From the NCBI RefSeq assembly GCF_001458255.1, contig NZ_CYSB01000009.1:62001-126000 (forward strand): a stretch of DNA of 64,000 bases. Direction: 5' to 3'. Of this stretch, positions 27,027 to 36,074 are shown in pieces; positions within the stretch are counted from its first letter, which is position 1, and every line of letters begins with the position of its first letter. The DNA is from Thalassovita autumnalis. GTDB lineage: Bacteria > Pseudomonadota > Alphaproteobacteria > Rhodobacterales > Rhodobacteraceae. A program made the translations under genes and the position numbers. The notes beneath the pieces are model-generated. The model was not told where the DNA came from. It did not search any database and saw only the letters and a program-made list of their open reading frames with translations.

Positions 27027-28026
27027 AGCGAATCCTCGGGTCCAGGATGCCGTAGAGGACATCGGCAATGATGTTGAAGACCACGATCAGCAGCGCAAAG
27101 ATAAAGGTCAGCGTCTGCACGGTCGGCAGGTCGTTGGCCTCAATCGCGCCGATCAGCAGATGGCCCAGACCGTTCACCTTGAACACCTGTTCGGTGATGA
27201 TCGCACCCCCAAAGACCTGCGGTGCCCCCAGGGCGATCACGGTCACAACCGGGATCATCGAGTTGCGCAGGACGTGTACCAGCACCACGGCCTTTTCACC
27301 CAGGCCTTTGGCCCGTGCGGTGCGCACATAGTCCTGATTGAGGTTGTCCAGCATCGAGGCCCGCATGAAGCGGCTGATCTGTGCGGCGTTGTAAAGCGCC
27401 AGCACAAAAACCGGCATCGCCAGCTGTCGCAGCTGCCCAACGAAGCTGTCCCAATCTGTCACCTTATGGGTGGTGTCGTAGATCGAGGGGAACCAGCCAA
27501 GGTTCACCGAGAAGATCACGATCAACAGAACGCCGGTGAAGAACGTGGGCACCGAGAAGCCGATCATCGAGATGAAGGTACCAACCTGATCGAAGATCGA
27601 ATACTGGCGGTAGGCCGAGTAGATCCCGATCGGCAGCGCGATCAGCACACCGATGATATAGGACATGCCCACAACCCACAGGGTCTGCGGCATACGCTGC
27701 ACAACGATGTCCATAACCGGCGAACGGGTCTGCCAGCTAAGCACGCGCAGCTTGCCTTCGGCGAAGGTGGTGCCAAAGACGTGGTCAAAGAGAACCTGGG
27801 GTTCAATCCAGAAGAATTGCACCAGCCATTTGACGAAACGGATGTGCACTGGCTGGCCGAGACCCAGCGCTTCGCGCATCTTTTCCTTTACCTCTGGCGG
27901 TACGGTGAGCGGGACCTGTGCCATCGGATCGCCCGGCGCCAGCTCGAGCAATAGGAAGATGACAAGGCTGATGAACAACAGGGTTGGCACGGCCAACACC
28001 AATCGTCGAACAGTAAAAGTCAGCAT
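27019..28026 (-). CDS. Peptide-type ABC transporter permease (DppB/OppB-like)
   Basis: This 335-residue permease has the DppB architecture. An N-terminal helix (RRLVLAVPTLLFISLVIFLL) and the periplasmic start LAPGDPMAQVP are followed by five more helices. The EAA-type loop is YVRTARAKGLGEKAVVLVHV and the C-terminus VLYGILDPRIRYD is usual. An unusually long periplasmic loop (about residues 60-95) follows the first helix. It pairs with the DppC-like permease, whose start it overlaps. A hairpin terminator upstream separates it from the solute-binding protein gene, so the permeases are probably made at a lower level. Confidence 0.93.
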   Translation of the reverse strand: MLTFTVRRLVLAVPTLLFISLVIFLLLELAPGDPMAQVPLTVPPEVKEKMREALGLGQPVHIRFVKWLVQFFWIEPQVLFDHVFGTTFAEGKLRVLSWQTRSPVMDIVVQRMPQTLWVVGMSYIIGVLIALPIGIYSAYRQYSIFDQVGTFISMIGFSVPTFFTGVLLIVIFSVNLGWFPSIYDTTHKVTDWDSFVGQLRQLAMPVFVLALYNAAQISRFMRASMLDNLNQDYVRTARAKGLGEKAVVLVHVLRNSMIPVVTVIALGAPQVFGGAIITEQVFKVNGLGHLLIGAIEANDLPTVQTLTFIFALLIVVFNIIADVLYGILDPRIRYD

Positions 28027-28087
28027 ATACGGAGGCCTTTGCGGCTATTCTTGTTTCTGCGCGCGGTCATACACTCTCGCGCGCTCA

Positions 28088-28119
28088 AGAAAAAGCCCCG
28101 GCCCGAGGTGGGCCGGGGC
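28088..28119 (-). terminator. Intra-operon terminator between binding protein and permeases
   Basis: GCCCCGGCCC (28095-28104) pairs perfectly with GGGCCGGGGC (28110-28119) around a 5-base loop. On the minus strand TTTTTCTTG follows. It sits in the 108-base gap after the binding-protein gene. Such a partial terminator commonly lets the binding protein be made in excess over the membrane parts. Confidence 0.85.
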
Positions 28120-28134
28120 AATAATCACGTGGGA

Positions 28135-29835
28135 TTACTTGATGCGGTGCCAGTCAGCGGCGTTCCACAGCTCAGAGTCCCAGGTGTTCAGCACAACACC
28201 ACCCAGGGTGTTTGCGTGGGCCGATACGCGACCACGGTCAACCAGCGGGATCTTCACATAGCTGTCTTTGGTCAGCATGTCGTTCAGCTTACGACCCAGC
28301 TCACCACGTTTGGCCAGCGAACCGGTTTTGGCCAGCTCAGCAACCAGCGCGTCGAATTCTGGGTTACAGAAACGGTTGATGTTCTCACCCTGCCACTGCG
28401 ATTCAGGCTTAGGTGCCTTATCACAGGTGTTCTGTGCCAGATACGACTCAGGATCGGTACCGTCGAAGTTGTTGGCGTACATTTCAGCGTCAGCGTAGAA
28501 CTTCTGGAAGGTGTCAGGCGAACCCGGGTCACCACCGAAGAAGACCGATGCCGAGATGTTGCGCAGTTCGGTTTCAACACCGATTTCGCTCCACCACTGT
28601 TTGATCAGAGCCTGGAAGTCCTGACGAACGGCGTTGGTCGAGGTCTGGTACAGGATCGACAGTTTAACGCCGTCTTTGGCGCGGATGCCGTCAGCACCTT
28701 TAACCCAGCCAGCTTCGTCCAGCAGTGCGTTGGCGCCTGCGATGTCTTGGGTCAGGCAGTCGGTGTTGTCGGAAGCGTAGATCGCCGGTGCAGGCACCAG
28801 GTTACAGGTCGGGCGACCTGCTTTGCCGTAGCCGATTTCCACCAGCAGTTCGCGGTCGATGGCCATCGACAGTGCTTTACGCACGTTCAGGTCCGACAGG
28901 AACGGGTGGGGGTGGGCTGCGGTCGAACGCTCGCCTTCCGGCAGATCGGGCGACGGGTTGGTCATGTTCATTTCGATACGCTCAACCAGCGAACCGAATG
29001 CTGCAACGGTTTTACCTTTGCCGCCTTTTTCCATGTTCGCGATGACCTCAGGGGCCAGCTGCAGGTTCCAGGCGTAGTCAAATTCACCGGTTTCCAGAAC
29101 GGCACGACCAGCTGCGGTTGCGTCGCCGCCACCTTTGAAGGTCAGGGTCGCGAAGGCAGGCTTGGCTGCGTCACGGTAGTTCTGGTTGGCTTCCATCGAG
29201 ATCACGTCGTTCGGCTTGAACTCGGTGACAACAAACGGGCCGGTGCCGATCGGGCCAAAGTTGGCGGTGGTGCACTCAGGCGCTTTGGCGCCCATGCAGT
29301 CCGCAAACTGAGCGGCTTGAATGATCGGCGACTGACCACCCATGAACGGGCCGTACGGGTTCGGTTTGGCTTCGCCGAAGGTCACTTTCACGGTCAGGTC
29401 GTCAATAACGTCAACCGACTCAACACCTTCGAATTTCGCCAGCTGAGCACAGCCACCCTCGGGGTGCATGCAGTAGTCGGCGGTGAACTTGACGTCAGCC
29501 GAGGTCACAGCGGAACCGTCCGACCATTTCAGGCCCGACTTCAGTTTCCAGGTGATGGTTTTCAGGTCTTCAGAAACACCGCCGTTTTCCAGGGTCGGGA
29601 TTTCTTCGGCCAGGTAAGGAACCAGCGCGCCGGTCGGGTCGTAACGGCCCAGCGGCTCCACGACGAGCGAGGCGGACTCGATGTCCTTGGTGCCGCTCGA
29701 CAGATACGGGTTCAGGATCGAAGGCGCCTGCCAGTAGATGATGTTGACGTGGCCGTCGGAACCGCGCTCAGCGATTGCAGCCGGTGCCAGGGCGGTCGCA
29801 GCAACGGCACCTAGCATGAGAGTTTTAATTTTCAT
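28135..29835 (-). CDS. Peptide-type ABC transporter solute-binding protein (SBP_bac_5)
   Basis: This 566-residue periplasmic binding protein has a signal peptide of about 22 residues (MKIKTLMLGAVAATALAPAA, cut near AIA). The family-5 fold is shown by LVVEPLGRYDPTGALVPYLA near the N-terminus, LKSGLKWSDGSAVTSADVKF near 110, and RKALSMAIDRELLVEIGYGKA near 325. It should bind an oligopeptide, opine or similar ligand. The ATG at 29835 has AAGGAG seven bases upstream; an in-frame start at 29913 adds residues ahead of the signal peptide and is rejected. It diverges from the ATPase gene across 413 bases. Confidence 0.94.
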   Translation of the reverse strand: MKIKTLMLGAVAATALAPAAIAERGSDGHVNIIYWQAPSILNPYLSSGTKDIESASLVVEPLGRYDPTGALVPYLAEEIPTLENGGVSEDLKTITWKLKSGLKWSDGSAVTSADVKFTADYCMHPEGGCAQLAKFEGVESVDVIDDLTVKVTFGEAKPNPYGPFMGGQSPIIQAAQFADCMGAKAPECTTANFGPIGTGPFVVTEFKPNDVISMEANQNYRDAAKPAFATLTFKGGGDATAAGRAVLETGEFDYAWNLQLAPEVIANMEKGGKGKTVAAFGSLVERIEMNMTNPSPDLPEGERSTAAHPHPFLSDLNVRKALSMAIDRELLVEIGYGKAGRPTCNLVPAPAIYASDNTDCLTQDIAGANALLDEAGWVKGADGIRAKDGVKLSILYQTSTNAVRQDFQALIKQWWSEIGVETELRNISASVFFGGDPGSPDTFQKFYADAEMYANNFDGTDPESYLAQNTCDKAPKPESQWQGENINRFCNPEFDALVAELAKTGSLAKRGELGRKLNDMLTKDSYVKIPLVDRGRVSAHANTLGGVVLNTWDSELWNAADWHRIK

Positions 29836-30248
29836 TTTCCACTCCTTGTTGGACACCCAGTTAAGTGTCTCAAGTTCCCCATACGGGGGGATTAAGACCC
29901 TTCGCCGGGCCATGATTCTATCCGCGGGTGCAACCTGATCGTCAGATTCCGGTTAATTTCGTTGGTGATTATCCCCGAAAGCCCCACGGCTGGCCGCATC
30001 TCAAACCGAATAATTCGAAAAAGCAAGGGGTAGTACGCGGGTCTTTTATCGCTCGGCACGGTAGATATACGGTATCTGCATGGGGTTAGCGGGGCATATG
30101 CAAATTTTGCATAAAGTCATGCATTTCTTGGGCGTCGCTAAAGTAGAAATGTGCCTGTTTAATCACCTAATGATATACGGATTTGACACTGGCTTTGGGC
30201 TGTCTATAGCGTCGCCTGAAACAACGATACCAAAAATGGATCAGGGGA
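29836..30248. promoter_or_regulatory. Divergent promoter region of the ABC importer
   Basis: This 413-base AT-richer gap separates the binding-protein gene (minus) from the ATPase gene (plus) and must hold both promoters. It includes TATGCAAATTTTGCATA, a perfect 17-base palindrome (30097-30113), and AGATA-TACGG-TATCT (30063-30077) just beside it. These are likely sites for a regulator shared by the two transcripts. No regulator gene is adjacent. No reading frame in the gap looks real. Confidence 0.5.
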
Positions 30249-32069
30249 ATGCTGGATCAACCGATTGCAAAGATCGAAAACCTACGGGTTGAATTTCAGA
30301 CCAAGGACGGGCCCGTCGTTGGTGTGGAAGATGTGTCATTTGACGTAAATCCGGGTGAAACCGTTTGTATCGTTGGGGAATCTGGCTCCGGTAAATCGGT
30401 TTCCAGCCTCTCCTTGATGCGTCTGGTTGAATTTGGCGGCGGCGAAATTGCTGGTGGCAGACTGCTGTTTGATCGCAAAGAAGGCGAGCAGATCAACTTG
30501 GCTGACACCGACCAGGATCTCATGCGAACGATTCGCGGCAATGAGATTGGTATGATCTTCCAGGAACCAATGACCGCGCTGAATCCGGTGTTCACCGTGG
30601 GCCGTCAGCTGACTGAAGGTCTGCGTCTGCACAAAGGTCTGTCTAAAAAAGAGGCAGAAGCCCGCGCATTGGATCTTTTGAAGCAGGTCCGCATCCCGGA
30701 ACCGGAGCGCCGGCTGAAACAATACCCCCACGAACTGTCCGGCGGTATGCGTCAGCGGGTTGTGATCGCGATGGCGCTGGCCTGTGAACCGCGCCTGTTG
30801 ATTGCGGATGAACCGACCACCGCGCTGGATGTGACCATTCAAGCGGAAATTCTGGCGCTGATGGATCGTCTGAAACGTGAAACCGGCACGGCCGTGATGT
30901 TCATCACCCACGACATGGCGGTTGTGGCGCAGATGGCGGACCGCGTGGTTGTGATGTTCCGCGGCAATAAGGTCGAAGAGGGCACCGTTAAGGAAATCTT
31001 TGAGAACCCGCAGCACGACTACACCAAGGCGTTGCTGGCCGCGGTTCCGAAACTGGGGGAGATGAAAGGCAAGGCTCTGCCGGAGCCGATGAAGCTTCTG
31101 GGGCGTGAGAACCAAAACCTTGACCCAATCGCCGGGACTGATGAGCCGCTGCTGGAAGTGAAGAACCTCGTCACCCGCTTCCCGGTGAAGGGCGGTTTCT
31201 TCCGCCGCACCGTGGCCAATGTGCACGCGGTTGAGGATGTGAGCTTCACCCTCAACAAAGGGCGCACCCTATCGCTGGTGGGGGAATCGGGCTGTGGTAA
31301 ATCTACCGCTGGCCGGTCGATCCTGCGTCTGGTTGAACCGCAGGCGGGCCACATCAACATCGATGGCAAAGACATCATGGCGTTGGATCACAATGAACTG
31401 CGCGCCGCCCGTCTGGACATGCAGATGATCTTCCAGGATCCATTTGCCTCGCTGAACCCGCAGATGATGCTGGGCGATCAGGTGGCCGAGCCGATGCGCA
31501 ACTACGGCACCCATTCCAGCGTTGAGATGCAGAAACGGGTTGAGATGCTGTTTGACCGGGTGGAACTGCCGCGCAGCTTCCTGCGTCGTTTCCCGCACGA
31601 ACTGTCCGGCGGTCAGCGTCAGCGTGTGGCGATCGCCCGTGCTTTGGCGCTGAACCCCAAGCTGATCATCGCGGATGAGGCAGTATCGGCGCTGGACGTG
31701 TCGGTGCAGGCGCAGGTTTTGAACCTGATGATGGAACTGCAGGCAGAACTGGGCCTGTCCTTCCTGTTCATCAGCCACGACATGGCCGTGGTGGAACGGG
31801 TCAGCCACGATGTGGGTGTGATGTATCTGGGCCGGATCGTCGAACTGGGGCCGCGTCAGGCCGTGTTCGAAGATCCGCAGCACCCCTACACCCAGGCGCT
31901 GATGCAGGCGGTTCCCATTGCGGATCCGAACCAGCGCAAGTCTGAGCGTGAGCTTAACTTCAAACCGATCCCGTCACCGATCCACCCCGTTGGATATGAG
32001 CCGGGTCCGTCTGAGTACAAGGAAGTGAGCCCCGGCCACTTCGTGCTCACCTCGGAAAGCGGTTACTGA
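30249..32069 (+). CDS. ABC transporter double ATP-binding protein (DppD-DppF fusion)
   Basis: The 606 residues contain two complete ABC ATPase domains in one chain. Domain 1 (about 5-270) has Walker A GESGSGKS, signature LSGGMRQR and Walker B LLIADEPTTALD. Domain 2 (about 300-560) has Walker A GESGCGKST, signature LSGGQRQR and Walker B LIIADEAVSALD. In domain 2 the residue after DEA is Val rather than the usual Thr/Pro, which occurs in this family. Each domain ends with the oligopeptide C-terminal motif (YTKALLAAVP and YTQALMQAVP). It energises the divergent permease pair. The ribosome-binding site GGGGA is very close to the ATG. Confidence 0.94.
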   Translation: MLDQPIAKIENLRVEFQTKDGPVVGVEDVSFDVNPGETVCIVGESGSGKSVSSLSLMRLVEFGGGEIAGGRLLFDRKEGEQINLADTDQDLMRTIRGNEIGMIFQEPMTALNPVFTVGRQLTEGLRLHKGLSKKEAEARALDLLKQVRIPEPERRLKQYPHELSGGMRQRVVIAMALACEPRLLIADEPTTALDVTIQAEILALMDRLKRETGTAVMFITHDMAVVAQMADRVVVMFRGNKVEEGTVKEIFENPQHDYTKALLAAVPKLGEMKGKALPEPMKLLGRENQNLDPIAGTDEPLLEVKNLVTRFPVKGGFFRRTVANVHAVEDVSFTLNKGRTLSLVGESGCGKSTAGRSILRLVEPQAGHINIDGKDIMALDHNELRAARLDMQMIFQDPFASLNPQMMLGDQVAEPMRNYGTHSSVEMQKRVEMLFDRVELPRSFLRRFPHELSGGQRQRVAIARALALNPKLIIADEAVSALDVSVQAQVLNLMMELQAELGLSFLFISHDMAVVERVSHDVGVMYLGRIVELGPRQAVFEDPQHPYTQALMQAVPIADPNQRKSERELNFKPIPSPIHPVGYEPGPSEYKEVSPGHFVLTSESGY

Positions 32070-32076
32070 TCAACAT

Positions 32077-32100
32077 CTTGGCGGCCTTCGGGCCGCCAAG
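32077..32100 (+). terminator. Hairpin after the ABC ATPase gene
   Basis: CTTGGCGGCC pairs perfectly with GGCCGCCAAG around a TTCG tetraloop. It starts 8 bases past the stop codon. Only a weak CCTTT follows, so termination may be partial and the downstream genes may share the transcript. Confidence 0.6.
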
Positions 32101-32258
32101 CCTTTGGGGGCTGGCCCTGCGGCTGATCGGCAGTGCGCCACGCGACCCCCGTAGTTTCACTTGATTGACCTTTGCCGGTCCCTGTGGTCGGTTTTGGCCT
32201 TCTGCACAGTTTGGCGTTATTGCATGTCTGCCCTGATTGACCGCTCAGCTTCCGATTT

Positions 32259-32280
32259 GGCACCGGCCTTCACCGGTGCC
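32259..32280 (+). repeat. Hairpin upstream of the ArgE-like gene
   Basis: GGCACCGG (32259-32266) pairs with CCGGTGCC (32273-32280) around a 6-base loop, followed by TTTGGG. It lies 70 bases before the peptidase start. It could be an attenuator or the end of a small transcript. Confidence 0.4.
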
Positions 32281-32350
32281 TTTGGGATGGCTGTGTCAAT
32301 GCGTGGCCGGCTCCGATGCCGATATTGGTAAAGCTCTGAAAAGGATCCCC

Positions 32351-33514
32351 ATGACCACCCTCCTGACCCCCCGTGAGATTTTGGACAAGCTGGTGTCGTT
32401 TCCGACCGTAAGCCGGGACAGCAACTTGGACCTTATCGATTGGGTTGAGGATTATCTGAACGGTCACGGGGTCACCTGCCACCGCCAGTATAATGAGGCC
32501 GGGGATAAGGCCGGGCTCTGCGCCCATGTGGGGCCTGAGGTTGATGGTGGTATCGTGCTGTCGGGTCACACCGATGTTGTGCCGGTGGACGGCCAGCCCT
32601 GGACCACCGATCCTTTCACCGTGGTGGAAAAAGACGGCAAGCTTTATGGGCGCGGCACCTGTGACATGAAAGGGTTTGATGCGCTGGCCATCTGGGCGCT
32701 GGTCGAAGCCAAACGTCAGGGCGTCGCGCGGCCGCTGCAAATTGCGCTGTCCTATGACGAAGAGGTGGGCTGCGAAGAAGTGGTGCCGCTGATTGAGGAA
32801 ATGCAGAAACATCTGCCGCGCGCCTCCGCCGTGATTGTGGGGGAACCTTCGATGATGAAGGCGGTCACCGCCCATAAAGGCGGGCGCGCGTTTGACATTC
32901 ATGTGCATGGGTTTGAGGTGCATTCCTCGCTGATCCACACCGGCGTCAATGCCATCATGTTTGGCGCCAAGCTGATCGAATGGGCCAATGAGATGAACGC
33001 GGCGCAGGCCGCCGGCACCCCGTCGGAAACGGCTGCGCTGTTCGTGCCGCCCTGGACCTCAACCCATGTGGGCACGATTTCCGGCGGCACAGCAGGCAAC
33101 ATCACGGCCAAGGACTGCACCTTCGAGATTGATTTCCGCAATGTGCCGGATGAAAACAACGACGACTGGGAGGCCCGGCTGCGCGCCGAAGTGGCCGAGG
33201 TTGAGGCCGAAATGAAAGCCATCGTTCCTGACACCTGGATCGAAGTGACCCCAACCTATGACCTGACCGGGCTGGCGCCTGAGGTTGACGGTGAAGCCGA
33301 AGCGCTGGTGCGCCGCCTGACCGGGGACAACTCGCAGAATGTGGTGAGCTACGGCACCGAGGCCGGTCATTTCCAGAATGATGGCTATTCCACCGTTGTC
33401 TGCGGCCCGGGTGACATCGCGCAGGCGCATCAACCGGATGAGTTTCTGGAAGTTGCCCAGCTGGAGGCCGGGCAGCGGTTCATGGTGAAACTGGTGCAAG
33501 AGGTGCTTGCATGA
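32351..33514 (+). CDS. M20 peptidase, acetylornithine deacetylase (ArgE)-like
   Basis: This 387-residue zinc hydrolase is of the ArgE/DapE group. The metal and catalytic blocks are GHTDVVPVDGQPW (near residue 75), GRGTCDMKGFDA (near 102) and SYDEEVGCEE (near 135). The dimerisation domain includes HKGGRAFDIHVHG. The closest named family is acetylornithine deacetylase, which frees ornithine from its N-acetyl form. Its place behind a peptide importer and before an oxidase and two amidohydrolases suggests a catabolic deacylase role instead. AAAGGA precedes the ATG. Its stop overlaps the next start as ATGA. Confidence 0.88.
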   Translation: MTTLLTPREILDKLVSFPTVSRDSNLDLIDWVEDYLNGHGVTCHRQYNEAGDKAGLCAHVGPEVDGGIVLSGHTDVVPVDGQPWTTDPFTVVEKDGKLYGRGTCDMKGFDALAIWALVEAKRQGVARPLQIALSYDEEVGCEEVVPLIEEMQKHLPRASAVIVGEPSMMKAVTAHKGGRAFDIHVHGFEVHSSLIHTGVNAIMFGAKLIEWANEMNAAQAAGTPSETAALFVPPWTSTHVGTISGGTAGNITAKDCTFEIDFRNVPDENNDDWEARLRAEVAEVEAEMKAIVPDTWIEVTPTYDLTGLAPEVDGEAEALVRRLTGDNSQNVVSYGTEAGHFQNDGYSTVVCGPGDIAQAHQPDEFLEVAQLEAGQRFMVKLVQEVLA

Positions 33515-34854
33515 CGCCATTTCCATTGGGTCTTCAGTGCCCGGTAGAACATGACGGCCCCTTGCCCGAGGCGGTGGATGTGGCCATTGTTGGCGGTGGC
33601 GTCATCGGTGTGATGAGCGCGCTGTTTCTGGCCCGCAAAGGCCTGAAGGTTGCGGTGCTGGAAAAGGGCCGGGTTGCGGCCGAACAATCCTCACGCAATT
33701 GGGGCTGGATCCGCCAGACCGGGCGCGACATGGCAGAGCTGCCCATCGCGACCGAGGCAAATCACCTCTGGACCCAGCTGCAGGGTGAGGTGGAGGAAGA
33801 TCTGGGCCTAGCCCGTCTGGGTGTGGCCTATCTGGCCGAAAGTGAAAAAGAGGTCGCCAGCTATGAGGATTGGCTGAAACAGGCCAGCGCCCACGGCGTC
33901 GACAGCCGCATTTTGAACGCCGATCAGACCGCTGATCTGCTGCCCGGTGCCACAAAACGTTTTGCAGGCGCGCTGCACACACCATCCGACATGAAGGCAG
34001 AGCCCTGGGTTGCCGTGCCGATTTTTGCCCGCGCGGCCGCTAAGGCCGGTGTGGTGATCCGCGAAAACTGCGCCGTGCGTGCCTTGGATATCGCCGCGGG
34101 CAAGGTTGCTGGTGTGGTGACCGAAAAGGGCCGGATCAAGGCGGATCATGTCATGGTTTCAGGTGGTGCCTGGTCGGCGCTGTTCCTGCGCCAGCATGGT
34201 GTAAACCTGCCGCAGCTTTCGGTGCAGGCGCAGGTGATGGCCACCGAGCCCTTGCCCGCGCTTGATCTGCCGGCCGCCGGCAACAATGAGCTGGCGTTCC
34301 GTCGCCGCGCGGACGGAGGGTTTACCCTGGCCGCAGGCGGCTGGCACCGGCTGTTTATCGGCCCTGATGCCTTCCGTCATTTGGGGGCCTATATGCCGCA
34401 AATTAAGGCGCATCCTTTCGGGACAAAATACCACCCGGCCGCGCCCAAAGGCTTCCCCGATGCATGGGGCACCAAACGGCGCTGGTCGTCACAGGACGAA
34501 AGCCCGTTTGAACGCATGCGGGTGCTGAACCCGCAGCCCACCATGGGCTTGCACGAGAAAACACTGGCCGCCTTTGGGGCATTGTTCCCGCAGCTGGGCA
34601 CACCGCGGATCAAGGCCGTTTGGTCCGGCATGATTGACGCGATGCCTGATGTGGTGCCGGTGGTGGATCGCGCCCCGCTTGAGGGGCTGAGCATCTGCAC
34701 CGGCATGTGTGGCCATGGCTTTGGCATTGGTCCGGCCTTTGGTCGCATCATGGCCGATCTGATCACCGGGGGCGCACTGGGGCATGACCTCAGCCGCTTC
34801 CGCCTGTCGCGCTTCAGCGACGGATCAAAACTGGAATTGGGGCCGGGCCTCTAA
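33511..34854 (+). CDS. FAD-dependent amine/D-amino acid oxidoreductase (DadA-like)
   Basis: This 447-residue flavoprotein belongs to the DAO family. The FAD-binding motif IVGGGVIGVMSALFLARKG lies near residue 26, followed by the acidic strand end VLEKG. RNWGWIRQTGRD near residue 65 is typical of the DadA/PuuB-like group. The C-terminal FAD loop is GHGFGIGPAFGRIMADLI. It would oxidise an amine, D-amino acid or N-substituted amino acid. It overlaps the peptidase gene by four bases (ATGA). A product released by that peptidase could be its substrate, which is inference. Confidence 0.88.
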   Translation: MTPFPLGLQCPVEHDGPLPEAVDVAIVGGGVIGVMSALFLARKGLKVAVLEKGRVAAEQSSRNWGWIRQTGRDMAELPIATEANHLWTQLQGEVEEDLGLARLGVAYLAESEKEVASYEDWLKQASAHGVDSRILNADQTADLLPGATKRFAGALHTPSDMKAEPWVAVPIFARAAAKAGVVIRENCAVRALDIAAGKVAGVVTEKGRIKADHVMVSGGAWSALFLRQHGVNLPQLSVQAQVMATEPLPALDLPAAGNNELAFRRRADGGFTLAAGGWHRLFIGPDAFRHLGAYMPQIKAHPFGTKYHPAAPKGFPDAWGTKRRWSSQDESPFERMRVLNPQPTMGLHEKTLAAFGALFPQLGTPRIKAVWSGMIDAMPDVVPVVDRAPLEGLSICTGMCGHGFGIGPAFGRIMADLITGGALGHDLSRFRLSRFSDGSKLELGPGL

Positions 34855-34882
34855 GGCCGGGCTGAGAAGAGGGAGACCTGAA

Positions 34883-36043
34883 ATGCCGATTAAGAACCGC
34901 GTGGCAGAACTGCACGGTGAGATCACCGAATGGCGCCACGACTTCCACCAGCATCCTGAGGTGATGTTCGATGTGCATCGCACCGCCGGTGTGGTGGCCG
35001 AAAAACTGCGGGCCTTTGGCTGCGATGAAGTGGTTGAGGGCATTGGCATCACCGGCGTTGTGGGCACCATCAAGGCCGGCACTTCGGACCGGGTGATTGC
35101 CCTGCGCGCCGATATGGATGCGCTGCCGATGGATGAGATCACCGGGCTGGACTATGCCTCCAAAACCCCGGGTGCGATGCATGCCTGCGGTCATGACGGT
35201 CACACCGCCATGCTGCTGGGTGCGGCGAAATACCTGGCCGAGACCCGCAATTTTGATGGCACCGTGGTGCTGCTGTTCCAACCCGCCGAAGAGGGCGGGG
35301 GCGGGGGCCTCAAAATGGTTGAGGACGGCTGCATGGACCGCTGGAACGTGGATGAGGTCTATGGCCTGCATAATGCCCCCGGCGTGCCTGTGGGTGAATT
35401 TGCCATCCGTCCCGGTCCGCTGATGGCCTCCGCGGATGAGTTGGAGATCGTGATTGAGGGCAAGGGTGGCCACGCCGCTGAGCCGCATCAAACCATCGAC
35501 ACCACCCTTGCAGCCGCCCATGTGGTGGTTGCGCTGAACTCAATCGTGTCGCGCAATGTCGATCCGGTGAAACAGGCGGTTTTGACCATCGCCACCTTCC
35601 TGACCGAAAGCGACACCCAGAACGTGATCCCGCAAACCGCCAAGCTGCGCGGCACTGTGCGCTGCTTTGAACCTGAGGTGCGTGACCTGATGGAGGCGCG
35701 GGTCAAAGCCGTGGCCGAAGCCACCGCCGCCGCCTATGGTGCAACCGCGCGGGTCGACTACATCCGCGGCTACCCGCCCACTGTCAACAGCGTCGCCGAA
35801 ACCGCCCATGCGGTTGAGGCGGCACGCGCTGTTGGCACCAAGGTTGAGGCCAACACGGCCCCCATCATGCCGGCAGAAGATTTCTCCTACATGCTGGAAG
35901 CGCGCCCCGGCGCCTATATCTTCCTCGGTAATGGGGATAGCCAGGCCTGCCACCACCCCGCATATGATTTCGCAGACGAAGCCGCGCCCTATGGCACCAG
36001 CTTCTTTGCCGAATTGATCGAACGACGACTGCCGCGCGCCTGA
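34883..36043 (+). CDS. M20 amidohydrolase, hippurate hydrolase-like (copy 1)
   Basis: This 386-residue enzyme is of the M20D aminoacylase/hippurate hydrolase family, which splits N-acyl amino acids to acid and amino acid. Metal-site blocks are RADMDALP (75-82) and HACGHDGHTAML (100-111). FQPAEEGGGGG follows near residue 135, and the C-terminal block PAEDFSYMLEARPGAY completes the site. It is strongly similar along its whole length to the next gene, so the two arose by tandem duplication. GGGAGAC precedes the ATG at 34883; an in-frame extension to 34784 lies inside the upstream gene and is rejected. Confidence 0.93.
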   Translation: MPIKNRVAELHGEITEWRHDFHQHPEVMFDVHRTAGVVAEKLRAFGCDEVVEGIGITGVVGTIKAGTSDRVIALRADMDALPMDEITGLDYASKTPGAMHACGHDGHTAMLLGAAKYLAETRNFDGTVVLLFQPAEEGGGGGLKMVEDGCMDRWNVDEVYGLHNAPGVPVGEFAIRPGPLMASADELEIVIEGKGGHAAEPHQTIDTTLAAAHVVVALNSIVSRNVDPVKQAVLTIATFLTESDTQNVIPQTAKLRGTVRCFEPEVRDLMEARVKAVAEATAAAYGATARVDYIRGYPPTVNSVAETAHAVEAARAVGTKVEANTAPIMPAEDFSYMLEARPGAYIFLGNGDSQACHHPAYDFADEAAPYGTSFFAELIERRLPRA

Positions 36044-36074
36044 GCGCGGCCAACACCATCTGGAAGGACGAAAG

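Noticed and set aside
28039-29814. A 591-codon plus-strand frame opposite the ABC binding protein
   Set aside because: The minus-strand gene has a signal peptide, a ribosome-binding site and family motifs; the plus frame has none.
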